Assembly (NCBI GenBank): GCA_022846095.1 | Contig: AP025583.1 | Location: 1,364,001-1,428,000 of the forward strand | Direction: 5' to 3' | Source: Oscillospiraceae bacterium | GTDB taxonomy: Bacteria > Bacillota > Clostridia > Oscillospirales > Oscillospiraceae | Length of the DNA: 64,000 nucleotides | In this document: positions 8,756 through 16,764 of the stretch, one piece after another | Layout of the letters: the number at the start of each line of letters is the position of its first letter | Numbering within the stretch: the stretch's first letter is position 1 | Program-made: the position numbers and the translations under genes | Notes under the pieces: generated by a model | Database searches by the model: none | What the model was told of the DNA's origin: nothing | The model's input: only the letters and a program-made list of their open reading frames with translations

Positions 8756-9149
8756 GACCATGCTTTCGGTGCTGCGGGAGCGCTGCGGCCTGATGGGCAC
8801 CAAGGAGGGCTGCGGAGCCGGAGACTGCGGCGCCTGCACCATCCTGGTGGACGATATGCCGGTCAATTCGTGTATTATGCCCGCTATGAAGGCGGAAGGT
8901 CGGCATATTCTCACCGTGGAGGGCCTGGGCAGGGACGGGGCTCCCGATCCAATCCAGGAGGCCATGGTACGCCACGGGGCAGTCCAGTGCGGGTTCTGCG
9001 CCTCCGGCATGGTTATGAGCATCAAGGGCCTTCTGCTTCGCAATCCCAGCCCCTCCAGGGCGGAAATCCAGCACGCGCTCTCGGGCAACCTGTGCCGCTG
9101 CGGCGGCTATGAATTTATTATTGACGCCGTGGAATCACTGATTCACTAG
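8694..9149 (+). CDS. Molybdenum hydroxylase 2Fe-2S subunit
   Basis: A 151-residue small subunit with two [2Fe-2S] clusters. The plant-ferredoxin-like motif CGAGDCGAC lies near residue 43, and the second all-helical cluster domain contains QCGFCASG and NLCRCGGY. The best start is TTG at 8694, eight bases after GGAGG; a GTG at 8685 overlaps that ribosome site. The subunit links the molybdenum centre to FAD. It sits between the FAD and Mo subunit genes, the usual arrangement of three-gene enzymes. Confidence 0.92.
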   Translation: METLRMNLNGEDVEFQIRGSETMLSVLRERCGLMGTKEGCGAGDCGACTILVDDMPVNSCIMPAMKAEGRHILTVEGLGRDGAPDPIQEAMVRHGAVQCGFCASGMVMSIKGLLLRNPSPSRAEIQHALSGNLCRCGGYEFIIDAVESLIH

Positions 9150-9162
9150 AAGGAGCCCCACT

Positions 9163-11406
9163 ATGGACTATATCGGTAAGCAGGTATGCCGAAAGGACGC
9201 CTGCCTTCATGTGACTGGTAAAACTGAATTCGGCGCGGATCGGCGGCTGCCCGGCATGCTGGTCTGCCGCGCATTCCGCAGCGATCAAATTCACGCCCGG
9301 CTGCTGTCTCTGGACGTATCGGCGGCCCGCCTGATGCCCGGGGTGGCATGTGTGATTACGGCAGAGGATATTCCCGGCGTCAATCTGCACGGCCTGCACA
9401 AGCTGGACCAGCCTGTGCTAATTCCCGTGGGCGGCATCCTGCGCATGCAGGGGGAACCGCTGGCGGTTGTTGCAGCCGAGGAGATGTCTACGGTCGAGGC
9501 TGCTATCGCACTGATTCACGCCGCCTACGAGCCTCTCCCCATCCTCTCCGACCCTGAGCTAGCGGCGCAGCCGGGGGCGCCCCGGATACATCCCGAGCAG
9601 TTTGCAAAGGAGTACGAATACCACTGCGGCAACGTGGCGGCCGGCTTTGCCCAGGCCGATGTGGTGGTGGAGCATACCCAGCATGTGCCCCGTCAGGAGC
9701 ACGCCTATCTTGAGCCGGAGGCCGGGATCTCATACTACGACTACGACGGGATTCTCACCTCATACTCCCCCTCCCAGGAGCCCTTTAACATCCGCCACCA
9801 AATCGCCCGTACGCTGGGGCTCCCGGTCCATAAGGTGCGGGCCATTGTCCCTCCCCTGGGTGGTTCCTTCGGCGGAAAGCAGAACATGACCGTTCACCTC
9901 CACTCCGCCCTCGTCACCTTTTTGACGGGTCGCCCGGCCCAAATGATCTGGACACGGGAAGAGTCGATGGTTCTGAGCACCAAGCGCCACCCCGGCGTCT
10001 TCCACTATAGGCTTGGGGCAAAGCGCTCAGGTGAGCTGGTGGCGCTCCAGGCGGATTTCCTCCTGGACGCAGGCGCCTATACGGAGCACTCTCCCGGCGT
10101 GACGACCGCCGCGGGGATTGCCGCCGCCGGGCCGTACAGAGTGCCCAATGCGCAGGTGACGGGCCGCAGTGTGTATACCAACAACCCCATTTCAGGCGCT
10201 TTCCGGGGTTATGGCGGCCCCCAGGCCAACGCGGCGCTGGAGCGGGCCATGCATGTTCTGGCGGACAGGCTGGGGATGGATCCCATCGCGCTGCGCAGGG
10301 TAAACGCCCTGCGGCAGGGAGATCCCGTGGCCAACGATTGGATGGTTACCGACAGCCCGGTTACGCTGGAGGAGACTATGAACCGGGTGTTGGAGGCCGC
10401 CGGCCCGATGCCCCCGCCCACGCGGCCCGGCAGGCGGGTGGGCCGGGGCATCGCCTGCGGCATTCCTCAGTTCGACGTTTCCGCCAAGCCGTATAACAGC
10501 CTGACAGGGGCGGGGGCCGAGGTGGAGCTGCTCTTCGACGGCACCTTTCAAGTCCGCACCGGCATCGTAGAGATGGGCACCGGCATACGCACCGCACTGG
10601 CCCAGATTGTGGCCCAGGAGATGGATGTGCCCCTGGAGCAGATCGACGTGGTGCTGGGCGATACCGCGCTTGTCCCCAAGGCGGGGCCCACCGTGGCCTC
10701 CAGGGCCATGTACTGCGCCGGAAACGCCGTGTTGCAGGCCGTCACCGATCTGCGGGGCCGCCTGTTCCGTCGGGCGGGAAAGCGGTTCGGCGTACCTGAT
10801 TACTGCATTCGCGCGGAGCGGGGGAGTATCTTTTCCCTTGGCAGGCACGAGGAGGCTCTGTCCCTGTCCGACTTTGCAGCCGAGGCCTTCGTACTGGGAG
10901 AAAATTTGGTTTCCTTCGCCTGGGTTGTAGGCACGCACGCCAAGCTGGGGCAGACCTATATCACGACGCTGGCCGATGTGGAGGTGGATATGCAGACCGG
11001 GGAGAGCCAGGTGCTCTTTCTCGCCACCTGCCATGACGCGGGGAAGGTAATCAACCCCCTGAATGTACAAGGCCAGCTTGTAGGTGGGGCAGTCATGGGC
11101 CAGGGATATGCACTGACGGAGGAATTGCAGGTGCGCCAAGGTGCCGTTATAAACAAGACGCTGGCCGAATACCCCATCCCAACCGCGCTGGATATTGCCC
11201 GGCGCACGCGGGCCATTTCTATCGAAAGCCCCTACCCCACCGGCCCTTATGGAGCCAAGGGGGTGGGTGAGCACTCCATGTATACTGTGGCTCCCGCTAT
11301 CCTCAACGCCATATGCGACGCAGCCGGTGTTCATTTGGATACGTTTCCCGCCACGCCGGAGCGGGTCTGGCGCGCGCTGAAGGAAAAGGAGGCGGCACAT
11401 GGCTGA
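9163..11406 (+). CDS. Molybdenum hydroxylase Mo-cofactor subunit (xanthine dehydrogenase-like)
   Basis: A 747-residue large subunit binding molybdopterin cytosine dinucleotide. ATG at 9163 follows AAGGAG. Landmarks are the N-terminal a/b hammerhead domain, LGGSFGGKQ (pterin binding), GAFRGYGGPQ near residues 345-354, and KGVGEHSM near the C terminus with the Glu expected to be the catalytic base. The family hydroxylates purines and other N-heterocycles at the Mo centre using water oxygen. With adenine deaminase upstream, hypoxanthine or xanthine is the most economical substrate, but relatives such as nicotinate or YgfN-type enzymes cannot be told apart by eye. Confidence 0.9.
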   Translation: MDYIGKQVCRKDACLHVTGKTEFGADRRLPGMLVCRAFRSDQIHARLLSLDVSAARLMPGVACVITAEDIPGVNLHGLHKLDQPVLIPVGGILRMQGEPLAVVAAEEMSTVEAAIALIHAAYEPLPILSDPELAAQPGAPRIHPEQFAKEYEYHCGNVAAGFAQADVVVEHTQHVPRQEHAYLEPEAGISYYDYDGILTSYSPSQEPFNIRHQIARTLGLPVHKVRAIVPPLGGSFGGKQNMTVHLHSALVTFLTGRPAQMIWTREESMVLSTKRHPGVFHYRLGAKRSGELVALQADFLLDAGAYTEHSPGVTTAAGIAAAGPYRVPNAQVTGRSVYTNNPISGAFRGYGGPQANAALERAMHVLADRLGMDPIALRRVNALRQGDPVANDWMVTDSPVTLEETMNRVLEAAGPMPPPTRPGRRVGRGIACGIPQFDVSAKPYNSLTGAGAEVELLFDGTFQVRTGIVEMGTGIRTALAQIVAQEMDVPLEQIDVVLGDTALVPKAGPTVASRAMYCAGNAVLQAVTDLRGRLFRRAGKRFGVPDYCIRAERGSIFSLGRHEEALSLSDFAAEAFVLGENLVSFAWVVGTHAKLGQTYITTLADVEVDMQTGESQVLFLATCHDAGKVINPLNVQGQLVGGAVMGQGYALTEELQVRQGAVINKTLAEYPIPTALDIARRTRAISIESPYPTGPYGAKGVGEHSMYTVAPAILNAICDAAGVHLDTFPATPERVWRALKEKEAAHG

Positions 11407-12376
11407 ACGCCGCATTGATCTCCAAGCACACTTTATGCCTCAGAGCTATATCCGCGCACTGCTGGACCGCCCCGGACCGCCCACGATACGCAGGGAGGGC
11501 GGAGCCTACCGCTTCCAGTACGGGCCCGACTCCTCCTATCTGATTACCAGGGCAAGCCTCGATATTGCCGAACTGCTGGAACAAATGGATCACAACGGCA
11601 TCGAGCTGGAGGTGTTGAGTATCAACCTGCCCGGCGCCGAGCTGCTGGATGAAGCCGGGGGAATCGCTCTGGCCAGGGCGGTCAACGACGAGTTTGCCTC
11701 CATTATAAAAAGCTACCCGGGCCGATTCTCCGCGCTCGCCACACTGTGCTACCGCAACGTGGACCAGGCGCTATGTGAAATGGAGCGCTGTCATAAACTT
11801 GGCTTTGCAGGTGCCATGCTCTTCTCCAATGTGATGGGGCTCTACCTGGACGACAAGCGCCTCTGGCCGCTGTATGAACGGGCGCAGCGGCTGGACATCC
11901 CCCTCTATCTCCACCCCACCACGCCCCTTATCGCCCCCCATGTGCGGGACTACGGGCTGGAGGGTATGTTGGGGTATGTTTACGATACCTCGCTTGCCGC
12001 CCTACGCCTCATCCTGTCCGGTGTGTTTGACGCTTACCCCCGGCTGAAGCTCGTCGTCCCCCACGCGGGCGGCGTGCTGCCCTGGCTGGCCGCTAGAATT
12101 GATCATCAGAGCCGGCTCATTCCCGGGGCTGCCCGGCATATCAGCGCCCTGCCCTCACAGTATATCGCCCGGCTCTATCTGGATACTGTATGTTTGAGCG
12201 CCGACAACTTGCGCTTCGCGCTTCAAATGGTGGGTCCGGAACACCTGCTCTTTGCAACCGATTACCCCTTTGTACCTATGGAAGCTACGATAGATACCAT
12301 CGATCGTCTGCATCTTCCGCCTGAACAGAGAAAACTGCTGTTCTCCGGCAATGCGGAGCAGTTGTTCCACCTTTAG
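11399..12376 (+). CDS. Amidohydrolase-2 (ACMSD-like) family hydrolase/decarboxylase
   Basis: A 325-residue TIM-barrel protein of the ACMSD/amidohydrolase-2 family, overlapping the preceding gene by eight bases. Motifs: DLQAHFMP at the N terminus, LYLHPTTP near 175, VPHAGGVLPWLAARID near 220, and LLFATDYPF near 283 with the late metal-site Asp. The usual first metal motif HxH is QAH here. The family includes metal-dependent decarboxylases and ring-product hydrolases. Its position right after the hydroxylase genes suggests processing of the oxidised heterocycle; the reaction is unknown. Confidence 0.8.
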   Translation: MAERRIDLQAHFMPQSYIRALLDRPGPPTIRREGGAYRFQYGPDSSYLITRASLDIAELLEQMDHNGIELEVLSINLPGAELLDEAGGIALARAVNDEFASIIKSYPGRFSALATLCYRNVDQALCEMERCHKLGFAGAMLFSNVMGLYLDDKRLWPLYERAQRLDIPLYLHPTTPLIAPHVRDYGLEGMLGYVYDTSLAALRLILSGVFDAYPRLKLVVPHAGGVLPWLAARIDHQSRLIPGAARHISALPSQYIARLYLDTVCLSADNLRFALQMVGPEHLLFATDYPFVPMEATIDTIDRLHLPPEQRKLLFSGNAEQLFHL

Positions 12377-12407
12377 AAAGCCGCTGTATTAAGAAAGGAT
12401 TGTTTCA

Positions 12408-12788
12408 ATGGAGCGAATCGTATCCACCCCGGAGGTAGGGGGCACCGACGGCACCTGGGCGCAGGCTGTGCGCTGCGGCGGACTTCTCTTTCTCTCAGGC
12501 CAGATCGGCTGCGATAGCCTGGGTAACGCCGCAGGCCCGGATTTTGCATCTCAAGCCCGGCGGGCGCTTGATAATTTGATGTCCATGCTGCACACCGGCG
12601 GGGCGAAACCCGAACGCCTGGCCAGCATCACCGTCTTCGTCACCGACATGGCCAACCGCCCGCAGTTTGCCCAGATACGCCGGGAATATTTCTCTGATAA
12701 TCCCCCCGCCAGCACCATCGTGGAGGTAAACGCGCTTTGCAGCCCGGAGCTTCTTATCGAAATCAACGGCGTGGCGGTGCTGGATTGA
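12408..12788 (+). CDS. RidA/YjgF-family protein
   Basis: A 126-residue Rid-family protein. It shows the characteristic C-terminal strand pattern ASTIVEVNALCSPELLIEINGVAVL and the N-terminal VRCGGLLFLSGQIG segment. RidA itself deaminates reactive enamines/imines; pathway-embedded paralogues such as RutC act on unstable amino-acrylate-type intermediates of nucleobase breakdown. Encoded within the catabolic operon, it probably handles an enamine or ureido-type intermediate. ATG at 12408 follows AAAGGATTGTTTCA. The Arg that binds the carboxylate in RidA is not obvious (ASTIVEV where RidA has AR.xVEV). Confidence 0.85.
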   Translation: MERIVSTPEVGGTDGTWAQAVRCGGLLFLSGQIGCDSLGNAAGPDFASQARRALDNLMSMLHTGGAKPERLASITVFVTDMANRPQFAQIRREYFSDNPPASTIVEVNALCSPELLIEINGVAVLD

Positions 12789-12802
12789 AGGGCGGGCCGG
12801 TT

Positions 12803-14053
12803 ATGCTGAACGACGAGCGGGTAGAGGCTGCCAACCGGCAAGCCCTGGAGCGGATACAGTGCTCCAGCGTGTCGCTGGTCGGGGTCACCAAGGCGGGTGA
12901 CGTCCTTCCCTGCCTCACCAGCGGCCGGGCGGTGACCCATAGCGGACCTCCCACAGGCTGGGCCGAAATGTGCCCCGCTATGCAGGGCGCCGTATGCGGC
13001 GCCGCTGTGCTGGAGGGCTGGGCGCAAGGTCTGGAGCAGGCGCGTCAGCTGGCGGAGCAAGGTGAGATCCGCTTTTACAGCAATCATGACCATGGCTCCG
13101 CCGGCCCTATGGCCGGTATCATTTCCCCCTCCATGCCGGTATTTCACTTTGTAAACGAGGCCTACGGGAACTCCGTCTATGTAACAATGAACGAGGGGCT
13201 GGGCAAGGCCCTGCGTTTTGGCGCCAATGACGCCCAGGTATTGGACCGCCTGCGCTGGATGGAGCAAGTCCTGGCCCCCATTCTGGCCGAAGCCCTGGAA
13301 CTGTCCGGCCCGGTAAATATTACGGAGATGTCGGCGCGTGGGATCCAGCGCGGCGACGACTGCCACAACCGGAACAAGGCCTCCACCGGCCTGTTTATCA
13401 GGCACATGGCGCCATGGATGGCCCGGACAGGGCGGTCAAAGGCGGATATTGCCGCAACGCTGGCCTTCCTAGATGCCAACGACCACTTTTTCCTCAACCT
13501 CTCTATCGGCAACTGTAAGGCCACGATGGACACCATCCGCGGCCTTCCCCACAGCAGCATTGTGTCCTGCATGTGCAGCAACGGATACCAGTTCGGCATT
13601 CAGACTGCCGGGACAGGCGCTGTGTGGTTTACCGCCGCCTCCCCCCGCGCCCGTGGGAACTATTTTGCGGGTTACTCAGACCGGGATGCCTGCCCGGTCA
13701 TGGGGGACTCCTACATCACGGAGACGGCGGGGCTTGGAGCCTTCGCCATGGCGGCGGCACTGGGCATCGGTCGCTTCATCGGCGTCGATACCCACCAGGC
13801 CCAGCAGTTCAGCTCGGATATGTATCCGATTACCGCGGCAGAGCATCGGCGCTATAAAATCCCCGTCTTCGACTACCGCGGCACCCCGGTAGGAATTGAT
13901 ATCCGGCGTGTACTGGAGACAGGAACGCTTCCTGTTATCAACACGGGGATTGCCCATGCAGACCCTGGCATCGGCCAAATCGGCGCAGGTATCGTTTCCC
14001 CACCCATAGAGTGCTTCCGGCAGGCCTATCATCAACTGAAAAAAGGAGCGTAA
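12803..14053 (+). CDS. DUF1116 family protein (YahG/YlbE/AllG-like)
   Basis: A 416-residue protein recognisable as DUF1116 from SNHDHGSAGPMAGIISPSMPV, NITEMSARGIQRGDDCHNRN and the C-terminal IADPGIGQIGAG-like end. AllG (YlbE), a DUF1116 member, is one subunit of the three-protein oxamate carbamoyltransferase that ends allantoin fermentation. Here neither FdrA/AllF nor AllH accompanies it, so the protein must act alone or with other partners. Start ATG at 12803 has only a weak GGGCGGGCC leader, 14 bases after the RidA gene stop, suggesting coupling. Function in this operon is unknown; carbamoyl or ureido chemistry is an inference. Confidence 0.82.
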   Translation: MLNDERVEAANRQALERIQCSSVSLVGVTKAGDVLPCLTSGRAVTHSGPPTGWAEMCPAMQGAVCGAAVLEGWAQGLEQARQLAEQGEIRFYSNHDHGSAGPMAGIISPSMPVFHFVNEAYGNSVYVTMNEGLGKALRFGANDAQVLDRLRWMEQVLAPILAEALELSGPVNITEMSARGIQRGDDCHNRNKASTGLFIRHMAPWMARTGRSKADIAATLAFLDANDHFFLNLSIGNCKATMDTIRGLPHSSIVSCMCSNGYQFGIQTAGTGAVWFTAASPRARGNYFAGYSDRDACPVMGDSYITETAGLGAFAMAAALGIGRFIGVDTHQAQQFSSDMYPITAAEHRRYKIPVFDYRGTPVGIDIRRVLETGTLPVINTGIAHADPGIGQIGAGIVSPPIECFRQAYHQLKKGA

Positions 14054-14055
14054 CT

Positions 14056-14820
14056 ATGAAAATCATCGATCTGTCCATGTCCACCAACGGCGATCCCTCC
14101 CCTCTGATGAACTGCAAATTTAGGCATATCAGCCATATCGAGGGAGCCATGGAGGATGAGCGCTGCTACGGTATTCACCCTGAGGACTGGCCCAACCCCG
14201 GCATGAGCTTTGCCGACGACTTCATCGAGATGACGACCCACACTGGCACCCATATGGATTCACCCTACCATATGACCCCCGTCAGTGAGGGCCGCCTGGC
14301 CAAGACCATTGACGAGTGGCCGCTGGAGTACTGCTACGGCGATGCGGTCGTGGTGGATATATCCGACCTGCCGGACGGAGGTCTGCTGGATGTGGACGGG
14401 CTGAAAGCTAGGTTGGATAAGATCGGCTATACCCTGAAGCCCGGTGATATTTTCCTGACCCGTACCGGAAACGACAAGCTGTGGGGTACGCCGGAGTATC
14501 TCACGCACGGCGGGCATTTGACCAGGGAGGCTCTGCGCTGGGTGCTGGATCAGGGGATCAAGACGGTGGGTACCGACTCCTGGAGTTTTGACCGGGCCTA
14601 CGAGTGGTGGTCCAAAGACTATAAGGAGCACAACCGGGATCCCAAATATCTCTGGCCCTGTCATCTGCTTTGTATCGACAAGGAGTACGCCCATATCGAG
14701 AAGCTGGCAAACCTGGAAACCGTCCCCCCTTTTGGATGGAAGCTGTTTGCTTTCCCTATCAAGTTTTTCAAGGGCACGGCCGGCTTTGTCCGTGCCGTGG
14801 CGTTCCTGGATGACAAATAA
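14056..14820 (+). CDS. Cyclase-family metal hydrolase (kynurenine formamidase/isatin hydrolase fold)
   Basis: A 254-residue member of the 'putative cyclase' family. The signature HTGTHMDSPYH (from about residue 59) supplies metal ligands; a later DSWSFDR and a conserved C-terminal strand follow. Known members hydrolyse cyclic amides or formamides (kynurenine formamidase, isatin hydrolase). ATG at 14056 follows AAAAGGAGCG, three bases after the previous stop. As last gene of the operon it may open a ring or remove a formyl group from a degradation intermediate. Confidence 0.85.
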   Translation: MKIIDLSMSTNGDPSPLMNCKFRHISHIEGAMEDERCYGIHPEDWPNPGMSFADDFIEMTTHTGTHMDSPYHMTPVSEGRLAKTIDEWPLEYCYGDAVVVDISDLPDGGLLDVDGLKARLDKIGYTLKPGDIFLTRTGNDKLWGTPEYLTHGGHLTREALRWVLDQGIKTVGTDSWSFDRAYEWWSKDYKEHNRDPKYLWPCHLLCIDKEYAHIEKLANLETVPPFGWKLFAFPIKFFKGTAGFVRAVAFLDDK

Positions 14821-14841
14821 CAGAAACCCGAATAGCAACAC

Positions 14842-14879
14842 GACGCCCCGGGGCCGCCAATATGCGGCTCCGGGGCGTC
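14842..14879 (+). terminator. Terminator of the purine operon
   Basis: A 16-base stem (GACGCCCCGGGGCCGC with its near-complement, one mismatch) around loop CAATAT, followed by GTTTAGTTT. It lies 21 bases after the cyclase gene stop and closes the operon. Confidence 0.8.
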
Positions 14880-15150
14880 TGTTTAGTTTGCGGTACAATC
14901 GCAGACTGGAACGTATAAGAAGGCATTTCTGATCCTTCTCCAAAAATACGCTCCAAGTTTTATGCCGAGCTGGTACCCCTGTTCATGGGCCATACTTTTA
15001 GCAACGACTGACTCCCTCAAAAAGGGCGCAGTACGGCCTTGTCTCCTACACGCGCACACCCGAGATTTCCTGCCTGGCGTTACTCTATTCCTCATGTATA
15101 AACCTACGTTATCTTAGTCTGTTTTAAGCAGCCGAAAAATGAGACCACAC
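14880..15150. other. Non-coding stretch at the left edge of the element
   Basis: About 270 bases between the purine-operon terminator and the next leftward gene. A 70-codon leftward frame exists but has no ribosome site or recognisable domain. No tRNA gene, direct repeat or attachment site was recognised. This is the natural place for the left end of the integrated element. Confidence 0.4.
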
Positions 15151-15870
15151 TTAGATATTGTGGAATAGTGACACTTGTGCTAGACTGGATTCAAAGAGGA
15201 ATGGGGCTGCATTCAAGACGTATCCCTGGGTGGGTGCTGCTGTATCGGAAAGGGGCTGCATCCTTCGGCCAAAAAGATTTGCAGCTTTTTCAACTACACG
15301 CTTGACCATGTGATATGAGTTGCTGGTGTATGCCCCGTTCTCTTTCTTACAATGCTCAATGACCAGTATGCCAAGCTCACGTATCCGCTTTATAGCGTTA
15401 CAGATTGTGGATTTGGCAATGCGGATCAGGCCGCAAATTGTCCTGAGAGACGGATATGCCCGGTTTTCGTCTTTAATCATATACATACGGCAAACCAAGA
15501 GGGTCTGATATGCACAAGGCGACATATCCAACCCGACCCAGGAATAAGGGATGAGGGTATAGTCCTTTTCCACGGGTCGGAGGATGCGGTAGGTAGTCTG
15601 AGCAAACACGTTGCGTCCCAGTTCCAGCCTGTACGCATAATTCCGCAGCCTTTTTATAAAGCCGCCTTGTTCCAGCTGCTCCACCGCCTGACACACGGTA
15701 TCTTCGCAGCGGCAGGCCAGTTTAGCGATGTTCTTAATACTGTTGGTAAAGCTCCGGTGGCGGTTCATATAGGCATACAGTACAGCCGCGATGCCTATGG
15801 TGCTTGGCTGCAGGTTCCCGGTGTTCATAATCAATTCATTCGGCATTTTAAAACAAGGGTTATGTGTCAT
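15151..15870 (-). CDS. Double winged-helix DNA-binding protein
   Basis: A 239-residue protein with two apparent winged-helix units. The first is at about 25-95 (SIKNIAKLACRCEDTVCQAVEQLEQGGFIKR) and the second at about 135-185 (SLRTICGLIRIAKSTICNAIKRIRELGIL). Tandem units like these occur in replication-initiator-like and HTH_36 proteins of mobile elements. ATG at 15870 is nine bases from GGAGG. It diverges from a SEC-C protein gene with only 42 bases between starts, so it may autoregulate. The last 40 residues are not conserved-looking. It could be an element regulator or a replication-type protein; I cannot decide. Confidence 0.7.
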   Translation of the reverse strand: MTHNPCFKMPNELIMNTGNLQPSTIGIAAVLYAYMNRHRSFTNSIKNIAKLACRCEDTVCQAVEQLEQGGFIKRLRNYAYRLELGRNVFAQTTYRILRPVEKDYTLIPYSWVGLDMSPCAYQTLLVCRMYMIKDENRAYPSLRTICGLIRIAKSTICNAIKRIRELGILVIEHCKKENGAYTSNSYHMVKRVVEKAANLFGRRMQPLSDTAAPTQGYVLNAAPFLFESSLAQVSLFHNI

Positions 15871-15889
15871 TAATATGACCTCCACTTAT

Positions 15890-15919
15890 GTTATAGTTAG
15901 GACGGTGATTCCATGGCAA
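15890..15919 (-). promoter_or_regulatory. Promoter for the winged-helix gene
   Basis: On the minus strand TTGCCA is separated by 18 bases from TATAAC, 20 bases ahead of the 15,870 start. The -35 box overlaps the first codons of the divergent gene at 15,913. Confidence 0.5.
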
Positions 15920-16695
15920 TAAACGTGCAGGGGCTGTTCGAAGAAACACTTTGTATATCCGAGCTGGTAACAAGCGGCCTGTCAGCCTTCCATGAGAGCG
16001 CGCATCTGGCGGCCCGCAGCAGGATGTCGGATGCGCTGGAGCGCATGAAGGTGCTTCGGGTGCAGCTGGAGGATGACGCCCTGTTTTTCCGCTGTGCTGC
16101 TGGTTATGGGTGGACTTCCGGGTTTTTGGCGGTCATGCTGGACCGATATTTTGAGATATGTGAACTGTTCCCAGAGGGCGGGGCCGTGCTCATGGCACAT
16201 ATTGCCTGCTGTCAGGAGTTCATTCAAATGTTCCCGCTGGAGCCGGACAACATGAAATCGGCCTGCATGGCCCTGGGGGATATGCACCTGGCCGTGGGGG
16301 ATTTTGAGGCTTGTGAGGAGCAGTATAAAACCCTTCTATCCCTATGCCCAGCCTGGGGCGGCGGCTATCGGGCCTGGGCGAACGTATATTATACATTGCC
16401 CGACGGATTGCCGAAGGCGGCGGAGATCCTGAAGCGAGGTTTGGAACAGCCGGAGCTGGAGCTTGGCAACGAGGACAGGGCGCAGATCTTATCAGAGCTG
16501 ACAGCTTTATGCAGACAAACCGGTGATGCCGAAGGTGCAAGGAGTTTCAATCGCCAGTACCGGGAACTCCAGCCCACACTCTCCCCAAGCAGCCGCCACT
16601 ACAGGCAGCTGCCTGTCCAATCACAAAAAATTGGGCGCAATTCGCTCTGCCCGTGCGGGAGCGGGAAAAAGTATAAGCACTGCTGTGGGGCATAA
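15913..16695 (+). CDS. TPR-like protein with C-terminal SEC-C motif
   Basis: A 260-residue cytosolic protein. The body is helical with tetratricopeptide-like pairs (for example [26 protein letters not shown] and [22 protein letters not shown]). The last 22 residues form a SEC-C zinc motif, [18 protein letters not shown], as found at the end of SecA and in YecA-type adaptors. This motif binds zinc and mediates ribosome or protein contacts. It is the only rightward gene at this end of the element apart from the toxin-antitoxin pair, and has its own strong terminator. The role is unknown. Confidence 0.75.
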   Translation: MAINVQGLFEETLCISELVTSGLSAFHESAHLAARSRMSDALERMKVLRVQLEDDALFFRCAAGYGWTSGFLAVMLDRYFEICELFPEGGAVLMAHIACCQEFIQMFPLEPDNMKSACMALGDMHLAVGDFEACEEQYKTLLSLCPAWGGGYRAWANVYYTLPDGLPKAAEILKRGLEQPELELGNEDRAQILSELTALCRQTGDAEGARSFNRQYRELQPTLSPSSRHYRQLPVQSQKIGRNSLCPCGSGKKYKHCCGA

Positions 16696-16712
16696 ACACA
16701 GCTTAGATAAAG

Positions 16713-16748
16713 GGGCGTCCGCTGGTTGCAACAGCGGACGCCCTCTTT
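16713..16748 (+). terminator. Terminator after the SEC-C gene
   Basis: A perfect 12-base stem GGGCGTCCGCTG / CAGCGGACGCCC with loop GTTGCAA, followed by TCTTTTC, 18 bases past the stop codon. Confidence 0.85.
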
Positions 16749-16764
16749 TCTATCCTCATAAAGT

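Noticed and set aside
10192-11415. 407-codon minus-strand frame
   Set aside because: Antisense of the molybdenum subunit gene; no start signal.
14883-15095. 70-codon minus-strand frame in the intergenic region
   Set aside because: No ribosome site, unusual Arg/Cys-rich start and no family resemblance.
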